A stretch of 59,529 nucleotides of DNA from Micromonospora sicca (GTDB lineage: Bacteria > Actinomycetota > Actinomycetes > Mycobacteriales > Micromonosporaceae), in contig NZ_QGKS01000239.1 in NCBI RefSeq assembly GCF_003172935.1, positions 1 to 59,529 on the forward strand, written 5' to 3'. The first letter of the stretch is position 1. Each line of letters opens with the position of its first letter. Positions 8,330 to 16,891 of this stretch are shown one piece after another. The position numbers and the translations under genes were made by a program. The notes below the pieces were generated by a model that had not been told where the DNA came from, made no database searches, and saw only the letters and a list, made by a program, of their open reading frames with translations.

Positions 8330-9207
8330 GGGAGGAGCCTACGACGCCGGGCGCGTGGGGACCGTCCGGAACGCGCGAGAACGGAGAGGGCCGCCGTGAC
8401 CGGGAGGATCAGCACGACACCGCCCACCGGGTCGGGATCGACGGGGGCCGGCCGGGCCGGCGCGCCGTCCGCCCGGGCCAGGCTGGCGAAGGTGTCCGGC
8501 ACGGGCAGCGAGGTCCACCGCTCGGAGGGCCAGACGATCATGAAGGCCCGGCCCACCACGTTGTCGATCGGCACCGGACCCTGACAGCGGGCGTCCTGGG
8601 AGACCAGCCGGTGGTCGCCCATCACGAAGATCTGCCCGGCCGGCACGACGACCTCGGTGAACTGCCGCGACCGGCACTCCTTCGGGTTGGGCGGCAGCTC
8701 GACCGGCGAATCCTCGGAGACGTACGCCCGCTCGTCCAGCGGCACGCCGTTGACCACGACCCGGCCCTTGTCGCAGCACCACACCTTGTCGCCGGGCACC
8801 CCGATCACCCGCTTGATGAAGTCCTTCTCCCCGGGGCGGCTGACCCCGACCAGGTCGCCGAGGGTGCGGCCGACCTTCCCGGCGAAGCCGGCCGGCGGCG
8901 CCGGGGTCTCCTGGGCGACCCACTTGTCGGTGCCCCGGAAGACCACCACCTCGCCGCGCACCGGATCCCGGACGTCGTAGACGACCTTGTTGACCAGCAC
9001 CCGGTCGCCGATGAGGAGGGTGTTCTCCATCGACCCGGAGGGGATGAAGAACGCCTGGAGCAGGAAGGTGCGGATCAGCACCGCGAGGCAGAAGGCGACG
9101 ATCAGGAGCAGCGGCAACTCCTGCCAGAGGGGCATCTGCCGCCGGGCGCGCCGGGCCCGCCGGCGCCACGGATCGACGGTGCCGTCCTCGTCAAGCATCT
9201 GCACCAT
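8326..9207 (-). CDS. lepB: signal peptidase I (first copy, with C-terminal membrane helix)
   Basis: A 293-aa signal peptidase I. A basic cytoplasmic N-terminus (RRRARRARRQ) leads into a membrane helix. The catalytic Ser is near residue 59 in IPSGSMENTL and the general-base Lys is in DFIKRVIGVPGD. VMGDHRLVSQDAR is box E. Unlike the second copy it has an extra loop (ETPAPPAGFAGKVGRTL) and a C-terminal hydrophobic segment (VGGVVLILPVTAALSVL) followed by a basic tail. It follows rplS after a 193-base gap containing a strong hairpin. Confidence 0.94.
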   Translation of the reverse strand: MVQMLDEDGTVDPWRRRARRARRQMPLWQELPLLLIVAFCLAVLIRTFLLQAFFIPSGSMENTLLIGDRVLVNKVVYDVRDPVRGEVVVFRGTDKWVAQETPAPPAGFAGKVGRTLGDLVGVSRPGEKDFIKRVIGVPGDKVWCCDKGRVVVNGVPLDERAYVSEDSPVELPPNPKECRSRQFTEVVVPAGQIFVMGDHRLVSQDARCQGPVPIDNVVGRAFMIVWPSERWTSLPVPDTFASLARADGAPARPAPVDPDPVGGVVLILPVTAALSVLARSGRSPRARRRRLLP

Positions 9208-9232
9208 GCCACTCTCCGGTCCGCAGAAACGA

Positions 9233-9278
9233 CACTACCGCCCGGGAGCCTCGTCGTGAGACCCCACGGGCGGTAGTG
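9233..9278. terminator. hairpin between rplS and lepB
   Basis: A perfect 12-base inverted repeat, cactaccgcccg at 9233-9244 and cgggcggtagtg at 9267-9278, with a 22-base loop. It lies between the rplS stop and the lepB start on the minus strand. There is no strong T-run, so it may be a partial terminator or an mRNA-stabilising hairpin that lowers lepB relative to rplS. Confidence 0.5.
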
Positions 9279-9400
9279 GACCGCTGTGCCGCCGCGAGAC
9301 GCGCTGCGGCGTCGCTGCCCTCCTGCGCCCGTACGATCAGGGTAATGCGATCTGGTCGATACGACATCCGCGCAGCTCAGGCGGCGTAGCGAGCGGAAAG

Positions 9401-9760
9401 TCAGCTGGTCGGCTGCTTCTCGCGCAGCTCCTTGATCTTGGCCTTCTTGCCGCGCAGCTCGCGCAGGTAGTAGAGCTTGGCGCGACGCACGTCACCGCGG
9501 GTCACGATCTCGATCCGGTCGATCGCCGGGCTGTTGATCGGGTACGTCCGCTCCACACCGACACCGAAGCTGACCTTGCGGACCGAGAAGGTCTCGCGCA
9601 GACCGTCACCCTGGCGGCGGATGACGACGCCCTGGAAGATCTGGACACGGGACCGGTTGCCCTCGACGACCCGCGCGTGCACCTTCACGGTGTCACCGGC
9701 ACGGAAGTCGGGGAGGTCGACCCGCTTCGACTGGGCGTCAAGGGCGTCCAGGATGTTCAT
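9401..9760 (-). CDS. rplS: 50S ribosomal protein L19
   Basis: A 119-aa L19, which sits at the 30S-50S interface. The start at ATG 9760 ([13 protein letters not shown]) matches the family start and length. Diagnostic stretches are [22 protein letters not shown], split by the conserved Gly, then [16 protein letters not shown] and [18 protein letters not shown]. It follows trmD after 143 bases containing a hairpin. Confidence 0.97.
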   Translation of the reverse strand: MNILDALDAQSKRVDLPDFRAGDTVKVHARVVEGNRSRVQIFQGVVIRRQGDGLRETFSVRKVSFGVGVERTYPINSPAIDRIEIVTRGDVRRAKLYYLRELRGKKAKIKELREKQPTS

Positions 9761-9784
9761 CGCTGTGTCCTCGTGAGGCTCACG

Positions 9785-9805
9785 GCGCACCGTCAGTCGG
9801 TGCGC
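9785..9805. promoter_or_regulatory. hairpin in the rplS leader
   Basis: A perfect 8-base inverted repeat (gcgcaccg / cggtgcgc) with a 5-base loop, 25 bases upstream of the rplS start in the trmD-rplS gap. Ribosomal protein genes often carry autoregulatory leaders, and an L19 leader is known in Firmicutes. This hairpin is only compatible with that role. It could also be a weak terminator after trmD. Confidence 0.35.
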
Positions 9806-9903
9806 GGATGGGTGATTCTGATCCCCGGGTGGTGGACGGCGGGCCGGCCCCGGTCGAGGATCCTCGCAGCCGTCCGCGGGCGCGGACGGATGCGGCAACC
9901 CCT

Positions 9904-10692
9904 CTACTTTGCCACATCCCCCGGCGGCGAGGAAAATCCGCCCCGGTCCAACGCCGCCCGGTCCCGCTTGTCCAGGCTCTCCGGCGGCAGCGCGGCCATC
10001 ATGTCCGGGCGGCGCGCGGCCGTCCGGGTCAGCGCCTCGTCCCGCCGCCAGCGGGCGATCCGCCCGTGGTCGCCGGAGCGGAGCACGTCCGGCACCTCGT
10101 GCCCGCGCCAGGTCGCCGGCTTGGTGTACATCGGGGCCTCGAGCAGCCCGTGGGCGTGCGACTCCTCGTCCAGCGAGCCGGCGTTGCCGAGCACCCCGGG
10201 CAGCAGCCGGGTGACCGCCTCCAGGATCACCAGCACCGCGACCTCGCCGCCGAAGAGCACGTAGTCACCGAGGGAGACCTCGGTCATCCGCATCCGGGTC
10301 GCCGCGTGGTCGAGCACCCGCTGGTCGATGCCCTCGTACCGGCCGCAGGCGAAGAGCAGGTGCGACTCGGCGGCCAGCTCGTGCGCCATGGCCTGCGTGA
10401 ACCGGACGCCGGCCGGCGAGGGCACCAGCAGCCGGGGCATCGTGTGGCCGTCCGGGTTGAGCTCGTCGGGGGCGAGGGCGTCCAGCGCCTCACCCCACGG
10501 CTCCGGCCGCATCACCATGCCGGGGCCGCCGCCGTAGGGGGTGTCGTCCACCGTGCGGTGCACGTCGTGGGTCCAGGTCCGCAGGTCGTGTACGGCCAGC
10601 CGCAGCGTGCCGTTCGCCCGGGCCTTGCCGATCAGCGACAGGTCCAGCGGGGCGAAGTACTCCGGGAAGATCGACACGATGTCGACGCGCAT
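9904..10692 (-). CDS. trmD: tRNA (guanine37-N1)-methyltransferase
   Basis: TrmD methylates N1 of G37 in tRNAs to prevent +1 frameshifting. The 262-aa SPOUT protein starts [13 protein letters not shown]. It has the [11 protein letters not shown] loop, the cofactor-knot motifs [10 protein letters not shown] and [11 protein letters not shown], and [12 protein letters not shown]. The C-terminal tRNA-binding domain contains [17 protein letters not shown], including the catalytic Asp of the SGDH motif. It lies 18 bases after rimM in the ribosomal/tRNA-modification operon. Confidence 0.97.
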   Translation of the reverse strand: MRVDIVSIFPEYFAPLDLSLIGKARANGTLRLAVHDLRTWTHDVHRTVDDTPYGGGPGMVMRPEPWGEALDALAPDELNPDGHTMPRLLVPSPAGVRFTQAMAHELAAESHLLFACGRYEGIDQRVLDHAATRMRMTEVSLGDYVLFGGEVAVLVILEAVTRLLPGVLGNAGSLDEESHAHGLLEAPMYTKPATWRGHEVPDVLRSGDHGRIARWRRDEALTRTAARRPDMMAALPPESLDKRDRAALDRGGFSSPPGDVAK

Positions 10693-10710
10693 TGGGGGTG
10701 CTCCGGCGGC

Positions 10711-11268
10711 CTAGAGATCGAGCAGACCGGCCGGCGGGTCAACGACGACGCGACCGCCGGCGAGGTCCACCTCGGGCACGATCGCCTTGACGAACGGAAT
10801 CAGCGCGGTACGCCCCTCGGGGCGGCGCAGCACCAACAGGTCGGACGCGGGCGCGTGGTCGATCCCGGCCACCTCGCCCAGCCGCTCCCCAGCGGGGGTG
10901 ACCACGGCGAGGCCGACGAGCTGGTGGTCGTGGAACTCCTCCGGGTCCGCCGGCGGGGCCACGTCGCCGCTGTCCACCGTGAGCAGCGTGCCGCGCAGCG
11001 CCTCGGCGACGTCCCGCTCCAGGACGCCCTCGAAGGCCACCAGCAGCCGGCCCTGGTGCCAGCGCGCCGACTCGATGGTCAGCTCGGCGGGCACGCGGAA
11101 CGGCACACCGGGACCCGGCGCCGGATTGGCCGGGGGTGTCACCCCCGGCTCGGTGCGCAACACCGAACCGGGGGTGAACCGTGCTTCGGGCTCATCGGTC
11201 CGCACCTCCACGGTGACCTCACCGCGGATCCCGTGCGGCTTGCCGATCCTGCCGACGACGAGAAGCAT
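10711..11268 (-). CDS. rimM: 16S rRNA processing protein RimM
   Basis: A 185-aa RimM, a 30S maturation factor that binds ribosomal protein S19. The N-terminal domain begins LLVVGRIGKPHGIRGEVTV and the C-terminal PRC-barrel includes DHQLVGLAVVTPAGERLGEV and ALIPFVKAIVPEVDL. A Pro-rich insert (GVTPPANPAPGPGVPF) lengthens the N-terminal domain. The start ATG overlaps the khpA stop (TGATG at 11266-11270), indicating coupling. Confidence 0.95.
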   Translation of the reverse strand: MLLVVGRIGKPHGIRGEVTVEVRTDEPEARFTPGSVLRTEPGVTPPANPAPGPGVPFRVPAELTIESARWHQGRLLVAFEGVLERDVAEALRGTLLTVDSGDVAPPADPEEFHDHQLVGLAVVTPAGERLGEVAGIDHAPASDLLVLRRPEGRTALIPFVKAIVPEVDLAGGRVVVDPPAGLLDL

Positions 11269-11501
11269 CAGTACGAGTCGACGATGTCGACGCGTACCCC
11301 ACGCCCACCGATGGAGCCGATCACCTGGCGCAGTGCCTTGGCGGTCCGGCCGGACCGCCCGATCACCGTGCCGAGATCCTCCGGGTGCACGCGGACCTCG
11401 AGCCGCTTGCCCCGACGGGAATCGACCATCCGCACCCGGACGTCGTCCGGGTGGTCGACGATCCCCTTGACCAGGTGCTCCAGGGCGGGACGCAGTGCCA
11501 T
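11268..11501 (-). CDS. khpA: KH-domain RNA-binding protein KhpA
   Basis: A 77-aa single KH-domain protein starting MALRPALEHLVKGIVDHPDD. The GxxG-type RNA-binding loop is visible as VIGRSGRTAKALRQV. KhpA pairs with KhpB in other bacteria to regulate small RNAs and cell-wall functions. It starts two bases after rpsP ends and its stop overlaps the rimM start. The order rpsP-khpA-rimM-trmD-rplS is the standard one. Confidence 0.95.
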   Translation of the reverse strand: MALRPALEHLVKGIVDHPDDVRVRMVDSRRGKRLEVRVHPEDLGTVIGRSGRTAKALRQVIGSIGGRGVRVDIVDSY

Positions 11502-11502
11502 G

Positions 11503-12027
11503 TCAGGCCTGCTCGCCGGACTCGGCACCGGTCTGCGCCTCGGCCTTCGGCGCCTCGGCCTCGGCCGGGGCGGCCTCCGCCTTGGGAGCCTCCGCCTTGG
11601 GAGCCTCCGCCTTGGGAGCCTCCGCCTTGGGAGCCTCCGCCTTGGCGGCCTTCTTTGCCGGCTTGGCCGGGGTCTCCGGAGCCAGGCCGGCGGCGGCCTT
11701 CGCCTCGGCCTCGTACGCCGCCTTGCGGTCGGCCCGCTCCGCGGCGACCTTCAGCGGCGGCGGGGCCGGCAGGCCCTTGAACTTCTGCCAGTCACCGGTC
11801 AGCTCCAGCAGGCGCTGCACGGCCTCGCTCGGCTGCGCACCGACCGACAGCCAGTACTGGACCCGCTCCGACTTGACCTCGATCACCGAAGGGTCTTCCT
11901 TCGGCTGGTACACGCCCACGAACTCGATCGCGCGACCGTCACGCTTGGTGCGCGAGTCGGCGACGACGATGCGGTACTGCGGGTTGCGGATCTTGCCCAT
12001 CCGCAGGAGCCGGATCTTTACGGCCAC
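11503..12027 (-). CDS. rpsP: 30S ribosomal protein S16 with a long Ala/Lys/Glu tail
   Basis: The first 85 or so residues are ordinary S16 ([55 protein letters not shown]). The remaining half of this 174-aa protein is a low-complexity tail with repeated PKAEA units, encoded by a 15-base DNA tandem repeat. S16 is usually 80-150 aa; Ala-rich tails are common in high-GC actinobacteria. It heads the operon. A leader hairpin around 12053-12074 and a promoter-like element near 12200 lie upstream. Confidence 0.97.
   Translation of the reverse strand: MAVKIRLLRMGKIRNPQYRIVVADSRTKRDGRAIEFVGVYQPKEDPSVIEVKSERVQYWLSVGAQPSEAVQRLLELTGDWQKFKGLPAPPPLKVAAERADRKAAYEAEAKAAAGLAPETPAKPAKKAAKAEAPKAEAPKAEAPKAEAPKAEAAPAEAEAPKAEAQTGAESGEQA
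11581..11640. repeat. four perfect 15-base tandem repeats inside rpsP
   Basis: The unit cttgggagcctccgc is repeated four times without a mismatch and encodes PKAEA repeats in the S16 tail. Being a multiple of three, copy-number changes by replication slippage would keep the frame and only change tail length. Confidence 0.95.
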
Positions 12028-12184
12028 AGTTGTTTCGCTCCTGTTGCGATCTCACCGGCCCGGTACGGGCGGTGCATGGGTGAGCGCCGACCGGCACAGT
12101 GGGGTTTGGGCCGGAGACTGCTCGGTGGACTGGCGACGCGCCTGGGTTAGAGGGCGCCGGACGCGCGCCGGATACCAGCGACCC

Positions 12185-12214
12185 ATTCTGCCAGATCCGG
12201 CGCCGATCTCTCAC
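12185..12214 (-). promoter_or_regulatory. candidate promoter for the rpsP operon
   Basis: On the minus strand GTGAGA and CAGAAT are separated by 18 bases, about 160 bases upstream of the rpsP start. They resemble -35 and -10 hexamers of a principal-sigma promoter. The match is partial and rests on position as much as on sequence. Confidence 0.35.
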
Positions 12215-12266
12215 ACCGGACCCGGACAGGTCACCCGAGCCGGTGTCCGAGTGACGGACGACACCG

Positions 12267-12935
12267 TCAGCGGACCGGCGGACGGTCCCAGCCCGGTGGC
12301 AGTTCGTCCGGTATGCCCCATTCCGCCGGTGGGGTGAAGTCGCACCAGGTCCCGTCGAACGGGAACGCGCCGGCCTCGGCGAGGGCGATGACCCGCTCCC
12401 CCTCGGCCCGGACCGCCTTCTCGTCGGCCACCCAGTAGTCGTCGGGGAAGGCGAGGCGTTCGAGGAACTCCTCCTCGTCCTTCCACTCCCAGCTGCGGTC
12501 CGGCCGGACCACCACGTCCAGGTCCTGGTCGACCATGTCCACGCCGGCCACCGGGCCGTCGTCCCAGCGGACGCCCGGTTCCTCCAGGTTGACGTACCAG
12601 TTGCTGAACCGGCCCTGCGCGTCCCGGAACCACCAGACCGAGTGGGCCGCCCCGGTGGGCAGGAACTTCAGCACCGGCGGCCCGTTCCACCGGCCCTGGG
12701 CCAGGCGGTAGGACGAGGTGATCCACTCGGCGAACGGCATCGCCCGCATGCCCAGCCCCGCCTCGGTGACCTCGTGCGCCACCGGCGAGTCCCGGGCGAT
12801 CCAGAGCAGCAGGCCCCGGTCGTCGTCCAGGACCACCCGGGCCGACCGGACCCAACCGATCCGGCCGTGCCGCACGTTCCGGTGCATGATCAGCCGACCC
12901 GGCGCGAACCGGGCGACGGGGTCGCCGGGCCGCAC
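12267..12935 (-). CDS. DUF402 domain protein
   Basis: A 222-aa protein with a DUF402 core, including the conserved SVWWFRDAQGRFSNWYVNLEEPG followed by the acidic VDMVDQDLDVVV. Characterised DUF402 proteins include nucleoside-phosphate phosphatases and RNA-binding FAU-1-like proteins, so a nucleotide phosphatase role is possible but not shown. The start is GTG 12935, directly after the proS stop; an internal ATG at 12887 is an alternative. A 240-base gap separates it from the rpsP promoter. Confidence 0.8.
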   Translation of the reverse strand: MRPGDPVARFAPGRLIMHRNVRHGRIGWVRSARVVLDDDRGLLLWIARDSPVAHEVTEAGLGMRAMPFAEWITSSYRLAQGRWNGPPVLKFLPTGAAHSVWWFRDAQGRFSNWYVNLEEPGVRWDDGPVAGVDMVDQDLDVVVRPDRSWEWKDEEEFLERLAFPDDYWVADEKAVRAEGERVIALAEAGAFPFDGTWCDFTPPAEWGIPDELPPGWDRPPVR

Positions 12936-12936
12936 G

Positions 12937-14343
12937 TCAGTAGGCGCGGGCGAGGATGGCGACCAGGTCCGACTCGTCCTCCGAGTCCGGCACCGAGCCG
13001 TCGGCCCGCAGCAGGCAGCGGACCGTCACGCCCTGGGCGTTCGCCTCGGCCTCGCCCTGGACGCCGACCGCCGACCACGGCACCTTGGCCCAGCCGGTGG
13101 CCGCCGCCTCGATCGCCTCGCCCAGCGTCGACACCTCGACGGTCCGGGACTCGCGGTGGGCCAGGGCCTGGTCGTGCAGCGCCCGCTGGTCGGCCTCCAG
13201 CGCGGCCAGCACCGCGCCGACCACGTCGGCCACCGGCGTCGGGGACTTCGAGCCGTCCGTACGTCGGACCACGACCGCGTTGCCGGTGGCCAGGTCGCGG
13301 GGGCCGACCTCGACGCGTACCGGATAGCCGCGCAGCTCGGCGTCGACGGCCCGGCGGCCGAACGCGGTGTCCGTGCGGTCGTCGAGCGCGACCCGGACGC
13401 CGGCGTCGCGCAGGCCGTCGCGGAGCTTGGCCGCCGCCTCGCCGACCCCCTCGCCGTCCTTGACGATCATCACGTACGCCTGGATCGGCGCCAGCTTCGG
13501 CGGCACCCGCAGGCCGTTGTCGTCGCCGTGCGCCATGATCAGACCGCCGAGCATCCGGGTCGACGTGCCCCAGGAGGTGGTCCAGGCGTGCTCCCGGCCG
13601 CCCTCGGCGGAGGAGTAGCTGATGTCGAACGCCTTGGCGAAGTTCTGCCCCAGCTCGTGGCTGGTGCCCAGCTGGAGCGCCTTGCCGTCGCCCATCATGC
13701 CTTCGCAGGTGTAGGTGGCGGTCGCGCCGGCGAACCGCTCCCGGGCGGTCTTCAGCCCGACCACCACCGGGATGCCGAGGACGTTGACCATCAGGTCCTC
13801 GTACGCCTCGTGCAGGATCCGCCGCGCGTAGGCGCGCGCGTCCTCCCGCGTGGCGTGCGCGGTGTGCCCCTCCTGCCAGAGGAACTCGCTGGTGCGCAGG
13901 AAGATCCGCGGCCGCAGCTCCCAGCGGACCACGTTCGCCCACTGGTTGAGCAGCAGCGGCAGGTCCCGGTACGAGTCGATCCACTTGGCCATGAACTCGC
14001 CGATCACCGTCTCGCTGGTGGGGCGGACCACGACCGGCTCGGCGAGCTGCTTGCCGCCACCGTGGGTGACCACGGCCAGCTCCGGCGAGAAGCCCTCGAC
14101 GTGCTGGGCCTCACGCTTGAGGTAGCTCTCCGGGATGAAGAGCGGGAAGTACGCGTTCTCCGCGCCGGCCGCCTTGATCCGGGCGTCCATCTCGGCCTGC
14201 ATCCGCTCCCAGATGGCGTAGCCGGCCGGTCGGATCACCATGGTCCCCCGGACCGGGCCGTTGTCGGCCAGCTTCGCCTTGGCGATCAGGTCCTGGTACC
14301 AGCGGGGAAAGTCCTCCGCACGGGGAGTGAGCACGCGTGCCAT
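12937..14343 (-). CDS. proS: proline--tRNA ligase (short archaeal/eukaryote-like form)
   Basis: A 468-aa class II synthetase charging tRNA-Pro. It starts MARVLTPRAEDFPRWYQDLI. Motif 2 appears around NVVRWELRPRIFLRTSEFLWQEGHTAH and motif 3 around GGLIMAHGDDNGLRVPPKLAP, with a TXE-type loop VVRPTSETVIG. It lacks the INS editing domain of the long bacterial form, which fits the ProS type found in some actinobacteria. An anticodon-binding domain and a zinc-like C-terminal domain follow. It is divergent from the decayed gene at 14.5 kb. Confidence 0.95.
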   Translation of the reverse strand: MARVLTPRAEDFPRWYQDLIAKAKLADNGPVRGTMVIRPAGYAIWERMQAEMDARIKAAGAENAYFPLFIPESYLKREAQHVEGFSPELAVVTHGGGKQLAEPVVVRPTSETVIGEFMAKWIDSYRDLPLLLNQWANVVRWELRPRIFLRTSEFLWQEGHTAHATREDARAYARRILHEAYEDLMVNVLGIPVVVGLKTARERFAGATATYTCEGMMGDGKALQLGTSHELGQNFAKAFDISYSSAEGGREHAWTTSWGTSTRMLGGLIMAHGDDNGLRVPPKLAPIQAYVMIVKDGEGVGEAAAKLRDGLRDAGVRVALDDRTDTAFGRRAVDAELRGYPVRVEVGPRDLATGNAVVVRRTDGSKSPTPVADVVGAVLAALEADQRALHDQALAHRESRTVEVSTLGEAIEAAATGWAKVPWSAVGVQGEAEANAQGVTVRCLLRADGSVPDSEDESDLVAILARAY

Positions 14344-14462
14344 GACCGCACATCCTATGCGCCGTCCGCCGGGCCGCCGCGCTCGGGCACGCCCGACTGG
14401 CGGGAAGCAGCGCCCCGGCCGGGCGCGGGCGGGGCAGCGGCACGAACCCGACGCTGACTAGC

Positions 14463-14744
14463 ATTTGCGGCCTGTGGCGGTTCCCAGCCGAGGCGGGCGA
14501 GGTCCCGGTGGTGTCCCGGGCGACCGGGCACGCCCAGTTGGACGCGGTCCCGCTGCCGCTGGCCACGATCGGCACGCCGACCCCGTTCGAGGTACGCGGC
14601 GCGCTCGGCAACGGCGTCACCTCGACGCCCCGCGCGACCCCGGTGAGCGTCTGGGGGCTGTGGGCATGCCTCCCGCCGCTGGCCCCCGGCGCGCACGAGC
14701 TGGCCTTCGGCGGCAGCGACGGCGGCGGCTTCTGGGTGGAGCAG
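14463..14744 (+). pseudogene. 5' portion of a hypothetical gene disrupted by the IS607 element
   Basis: This frame reads GLWRFPAEAGEVPVVSRA, then TIGTPTPFEVRGALGNG and WACLPPLAPGAHELAFGGS, and ends GGGFWVEQ. It resembles a family of actinobacterial exported hypothetical proteins that finish with a PPL-PGEH-hFGGS strand and a final YHL-V strand. That final strand (YHLVVS and a stop) lies at 16835-16858, after the transposon. Removing 14741-16833 gives an uninterrupted FWVEQYHLVVS end. No start codon or signal peptide is seen upstream, so the 5' end also appears lost. Confidence 0.65.
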
Positions 14745-14800
14745 CGACTAGCGGTTGCTTCCCTTTCTAGAGCTGTCCACAATTGGCTGTCGTGGGTAGC

Positions 14801-15409
14801 GTGTATCGGATCGGCGAGTTCGCCAAGCGGGTGGGCCGCTCGGTGAGTACGGTGCGCCGGTGGGAGGCGGAGGGTCCGATCGCGGCCCGTCGTCTGCCGT
14901 CGGGGCAGCGGTACTTCGACGATTCTGATGTGCGCCGGGTGCTGCAGCCGGGCTTCGACGCCGACCGGCGGAAGGTCGTGGTGTACTGCCGGGTGTCATC
15001 GCCGGGTCAGAAGGCCGACCTGGCCTCGCAGGTGGCGGCGATGCAGCAGTTCTGCCTTGCTCGCGGTCTGGCCGTGGACGAGTGGATCAGCGAGGTCGGC
15101 GGCGGGATGAACCTGCGCCGTAAGAAGTTCCTGGCGTTAATGGACGCGGTCGACCGGGGGGAGGTTGGCACGCTGGTGGTGGCGCACAAGGACAGGCTGG
15201 CCCGGTTCGGCTTCGACTTCCTGGAGCACGTGGCGGCACGTGGCGGCTGCGAGATCGTCGTCGCCAATCACGAGTCACTGTCCCCACAGCAGGAACTAGT
15301 GGAGGACTTGTTGGCCATCGTGCACACCTTCTCATGCCGCCTGTACGGTCTGCGCCGCTACGAGAAGGAACTCAAAGGGGCGGACCTAACCGTGGGGGAT
15401 GACCGGTGA
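14801..15409 (+). CDS. tnpA: IS607-family serine recombinase TnpA
   Basis: About 202 aa. An N-terminal MerR-like helix-turn-helix (YRIGEFAKRVGRSVSTVRRWE) recognises the ends. A serine-recombinase catalytic domain follows: VVVYCRVSSPGQKADLASQ carries the nucleophilic Ser in YCRVSS, and VVAHKDRLARFGFDFLE carries the conserved DRLARFG arginines. IS607 TnpA catalyses excision and integration through a circular intermediate. GTG 14801 (or 14792) is the likely start. The stop overlaps the tnpB start (GTGA), so the two are coupled. Confidence 0.92.
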   Translation: MYRIGEFAKRVGRSVSTVRRWEAEGPIAARRLPSGQRYFDDSDVRRVLQPGFDADRRKVVVYCRVSSPGQKADLASQVAAMQQFCLARGLAVDEWISEVGGGMNLRRKKFLALMDAVDRGEVGTLVVAHKDRLARFGFDFLEHVAARGGCEIVVANHESLSPQQELVEDLLAIVHTFSCRLYGLRRYEKELKGADLTVGDDR

Positions 15410-16821
15410 AGGTCACCCGCATCGCCTACTCGGCACGGATGAACCCAGGAAAGTACGCCGCCCTGGTGGAGCAGGCCCGCCGGTTGGGTTGGGTGCGCAG
15501 CGAGGTGTGGCAGCGGTATGGCTCGATCAACGGTGTCGGGGCCGGACTGCGGGACCGGCAGGTGCGCGACCGGTGGCTGGCTGACGGCAGGCACGTGCAG
15601 TTCGCCGTGTTGGCGAATGCGTGGAAGGAAACCGTCCGCGACGTCATGGCCGACATCGCCGCGAACCTGGAGGCGGCCAAGGTCGACGTCAGGCGGGCGA
15701 TCATCCGACGCACGAGCGATCCGGCCGAGCGCAAGCGACTGTTCACCGCGCTGAAGGCCGACCAATGGGCTGACGATCCGTTCCTGTCTCGGCAGATGCG
15801 CAAGCACTGGAAGCGTGGCCACAACCGCACGCACGATCAGATCGTGGTACGCGCCGACAACTACAACGCCCTCGTTGACGGGCGAGGCCGGCTGTGGCTG
15901 GCAATTCCCGGCCTCGAACCCCGCAAGATGGTCAAAATCCCGCCGTCCACGACCGTCGCCCCGACCGGGACGCTGCGCCTGATCCTGCGCGGCGGCCGAG
16001 TCCAGGTCCACTACCAGATCGACGCGTCGCAGATGCGCTCATCACAGCGACCATGCGGCGAGGCGACGATCGGCGTGGACAAGGGCTACACCGAAGCCCT
16101 CACCGACTCCGACGGCCAGCCCCACGGTGAACAGCTCGGCGACCTGCTCACCCGCGAGTCGGACCGGTTGAAGGAACGAAACCGCCGTCGGGCGAAGCTA
16201 CGCTCAATCGCCAACAACGCCGCGCTCCGTGGCGACTACGCGAAAGCGCACCGGATCAAGGCCAACAACCTCGGCACGATCAAGCGGGACCGGCAGGCCG
16301 CCCGACATCGGGCGCGGGTGCGTACGGAGATCTTCACCGCCGTGCACGAGGTCGTGGACAAGGCCGCCACCGTGATCGCCGAAGACCTCACCAAACGCTT
16401 CGCCGGGCGCAAAACGCTGGGCAAGAACATCAACCGGCGTCTCGCCGCATGGACCAAAGGAGTCACCGCCGAGGCCCTGAAAAGCGTGTCGGAGCGTAGA
16501 GGTTCTGCGCTCGTGCCCGTCAACGCCGCCTACACCTCACAAACCTGTCACCAATGCGGCCGGTTCAGCCGACGCAGCGGGGACCGGTTTCACTGCACCC
16601 GATGCGGGGTGGTGTGGCAGGCCGACGTGAACGCCGCGATCAACATCCTGCACCGAGCCGGCGACCCCGACATCGCCCTGCACACCCCACACCACGTGGT
16701 GAAGCAGATCCTGCAGGACCGGACAGATCGCCACCGGACCAGACTGCCGGTCCAGGACTCCAGCCCGGCAACAGCTGAGCGGAGAGCGAATCATCCGAAC
16801 CGCTCAACTATGAGCAAGTAG
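15406..16821 (+). CDS. tnpB: RNA-guided endonuclease TnpB of an IS607-type element
   Basis: A 471-aa TnpB, the ancestor-type relative of Cas12. The split RuvC nuclease is complete by eye: Asp in IGVDKGYTEALTD, Glu in TVIAEDLTKRF and the last Asp in WQADVNAAINIL. The zinc ribbon is present (CHQCGRFSRRSGDRFHCTRCG). An N-terminal REC/WED region precedes it. TnpB cuts the donor site left empty by excision, guided by an RNA from the 3' end of the element. About 80 residues follow the last RuvC motif; that DNA probably also encodes the guide-RNA scaffold. Confidence 0.93.
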   Translation: MKVTRIAYSARMNPGKYAALVEQARRLGWVRSEVWQRYGSINGVGAGLRDRQVRDRWLADGRHVQFAVLANAWKETVRDVMADIAANLEAAKVDVRRAIIRRTSDPAERKRLFTALKADQWADDPFLSRQMRKHWKRGHNRTHDQIVVRADNYNALVDGRGRLWLAIPGLEPRKMVKIPPSTTVAPTGTLRLILRGGRVQVHYQIDASQMRSSQRPCGEATIGVDKGYTEALTDSDGQPHGEQLGDLLTRESDRLKERNRRRAKLRSIANNAALRGDYAKAHRIKANNLGTIKRDRQAARHRARVRTEIFTAVHEVVDKAATVIAEDLTKRFAGRKTLGKNINRRLAAWTKGVTAEALKSVSERRGSALVPVNAAYTSQTCHQCGRFSRRSGDRFHCTRCGVVWQADVNAAINILHRAGDPDIALHTPHHVVKQILQDRTDRHRTRLPVQDSSPATAERRANHPNRSTMSK

Positions 16822-16891
16822 TAGGAAGCAGGCGCAGTACCACCTCGTGGTGAGCTGAGCCGTCCCGCCGCCCGTAGACTTCCGGGCAACC

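Larger units (their letters stand above)
14741..16837 (+). mobile_element. IS607-family transposon (tnpA + tnpB), about 2.1 kb
   Basis: The boundaries are inferred from the interrupted gene. A gcag occurs at both junctions (14741-14744 and 16834-16837). A 7-base inverted pair (tgcttcc at 14756-14762, ggaagca at 16824-16830) lies just inside the ends. IS607 elements move with a serine recombinase and have no long terminal repeats or target duplication, which fits. Both genes look intact, so the element may still be mobile. Confidence 0.8.

Noticed and set aside
11581..11640. Tandem repeats resembling a small CRISPR array
   Set aside because: The units are contiguous without spacers and code in frame for the S16 tail.
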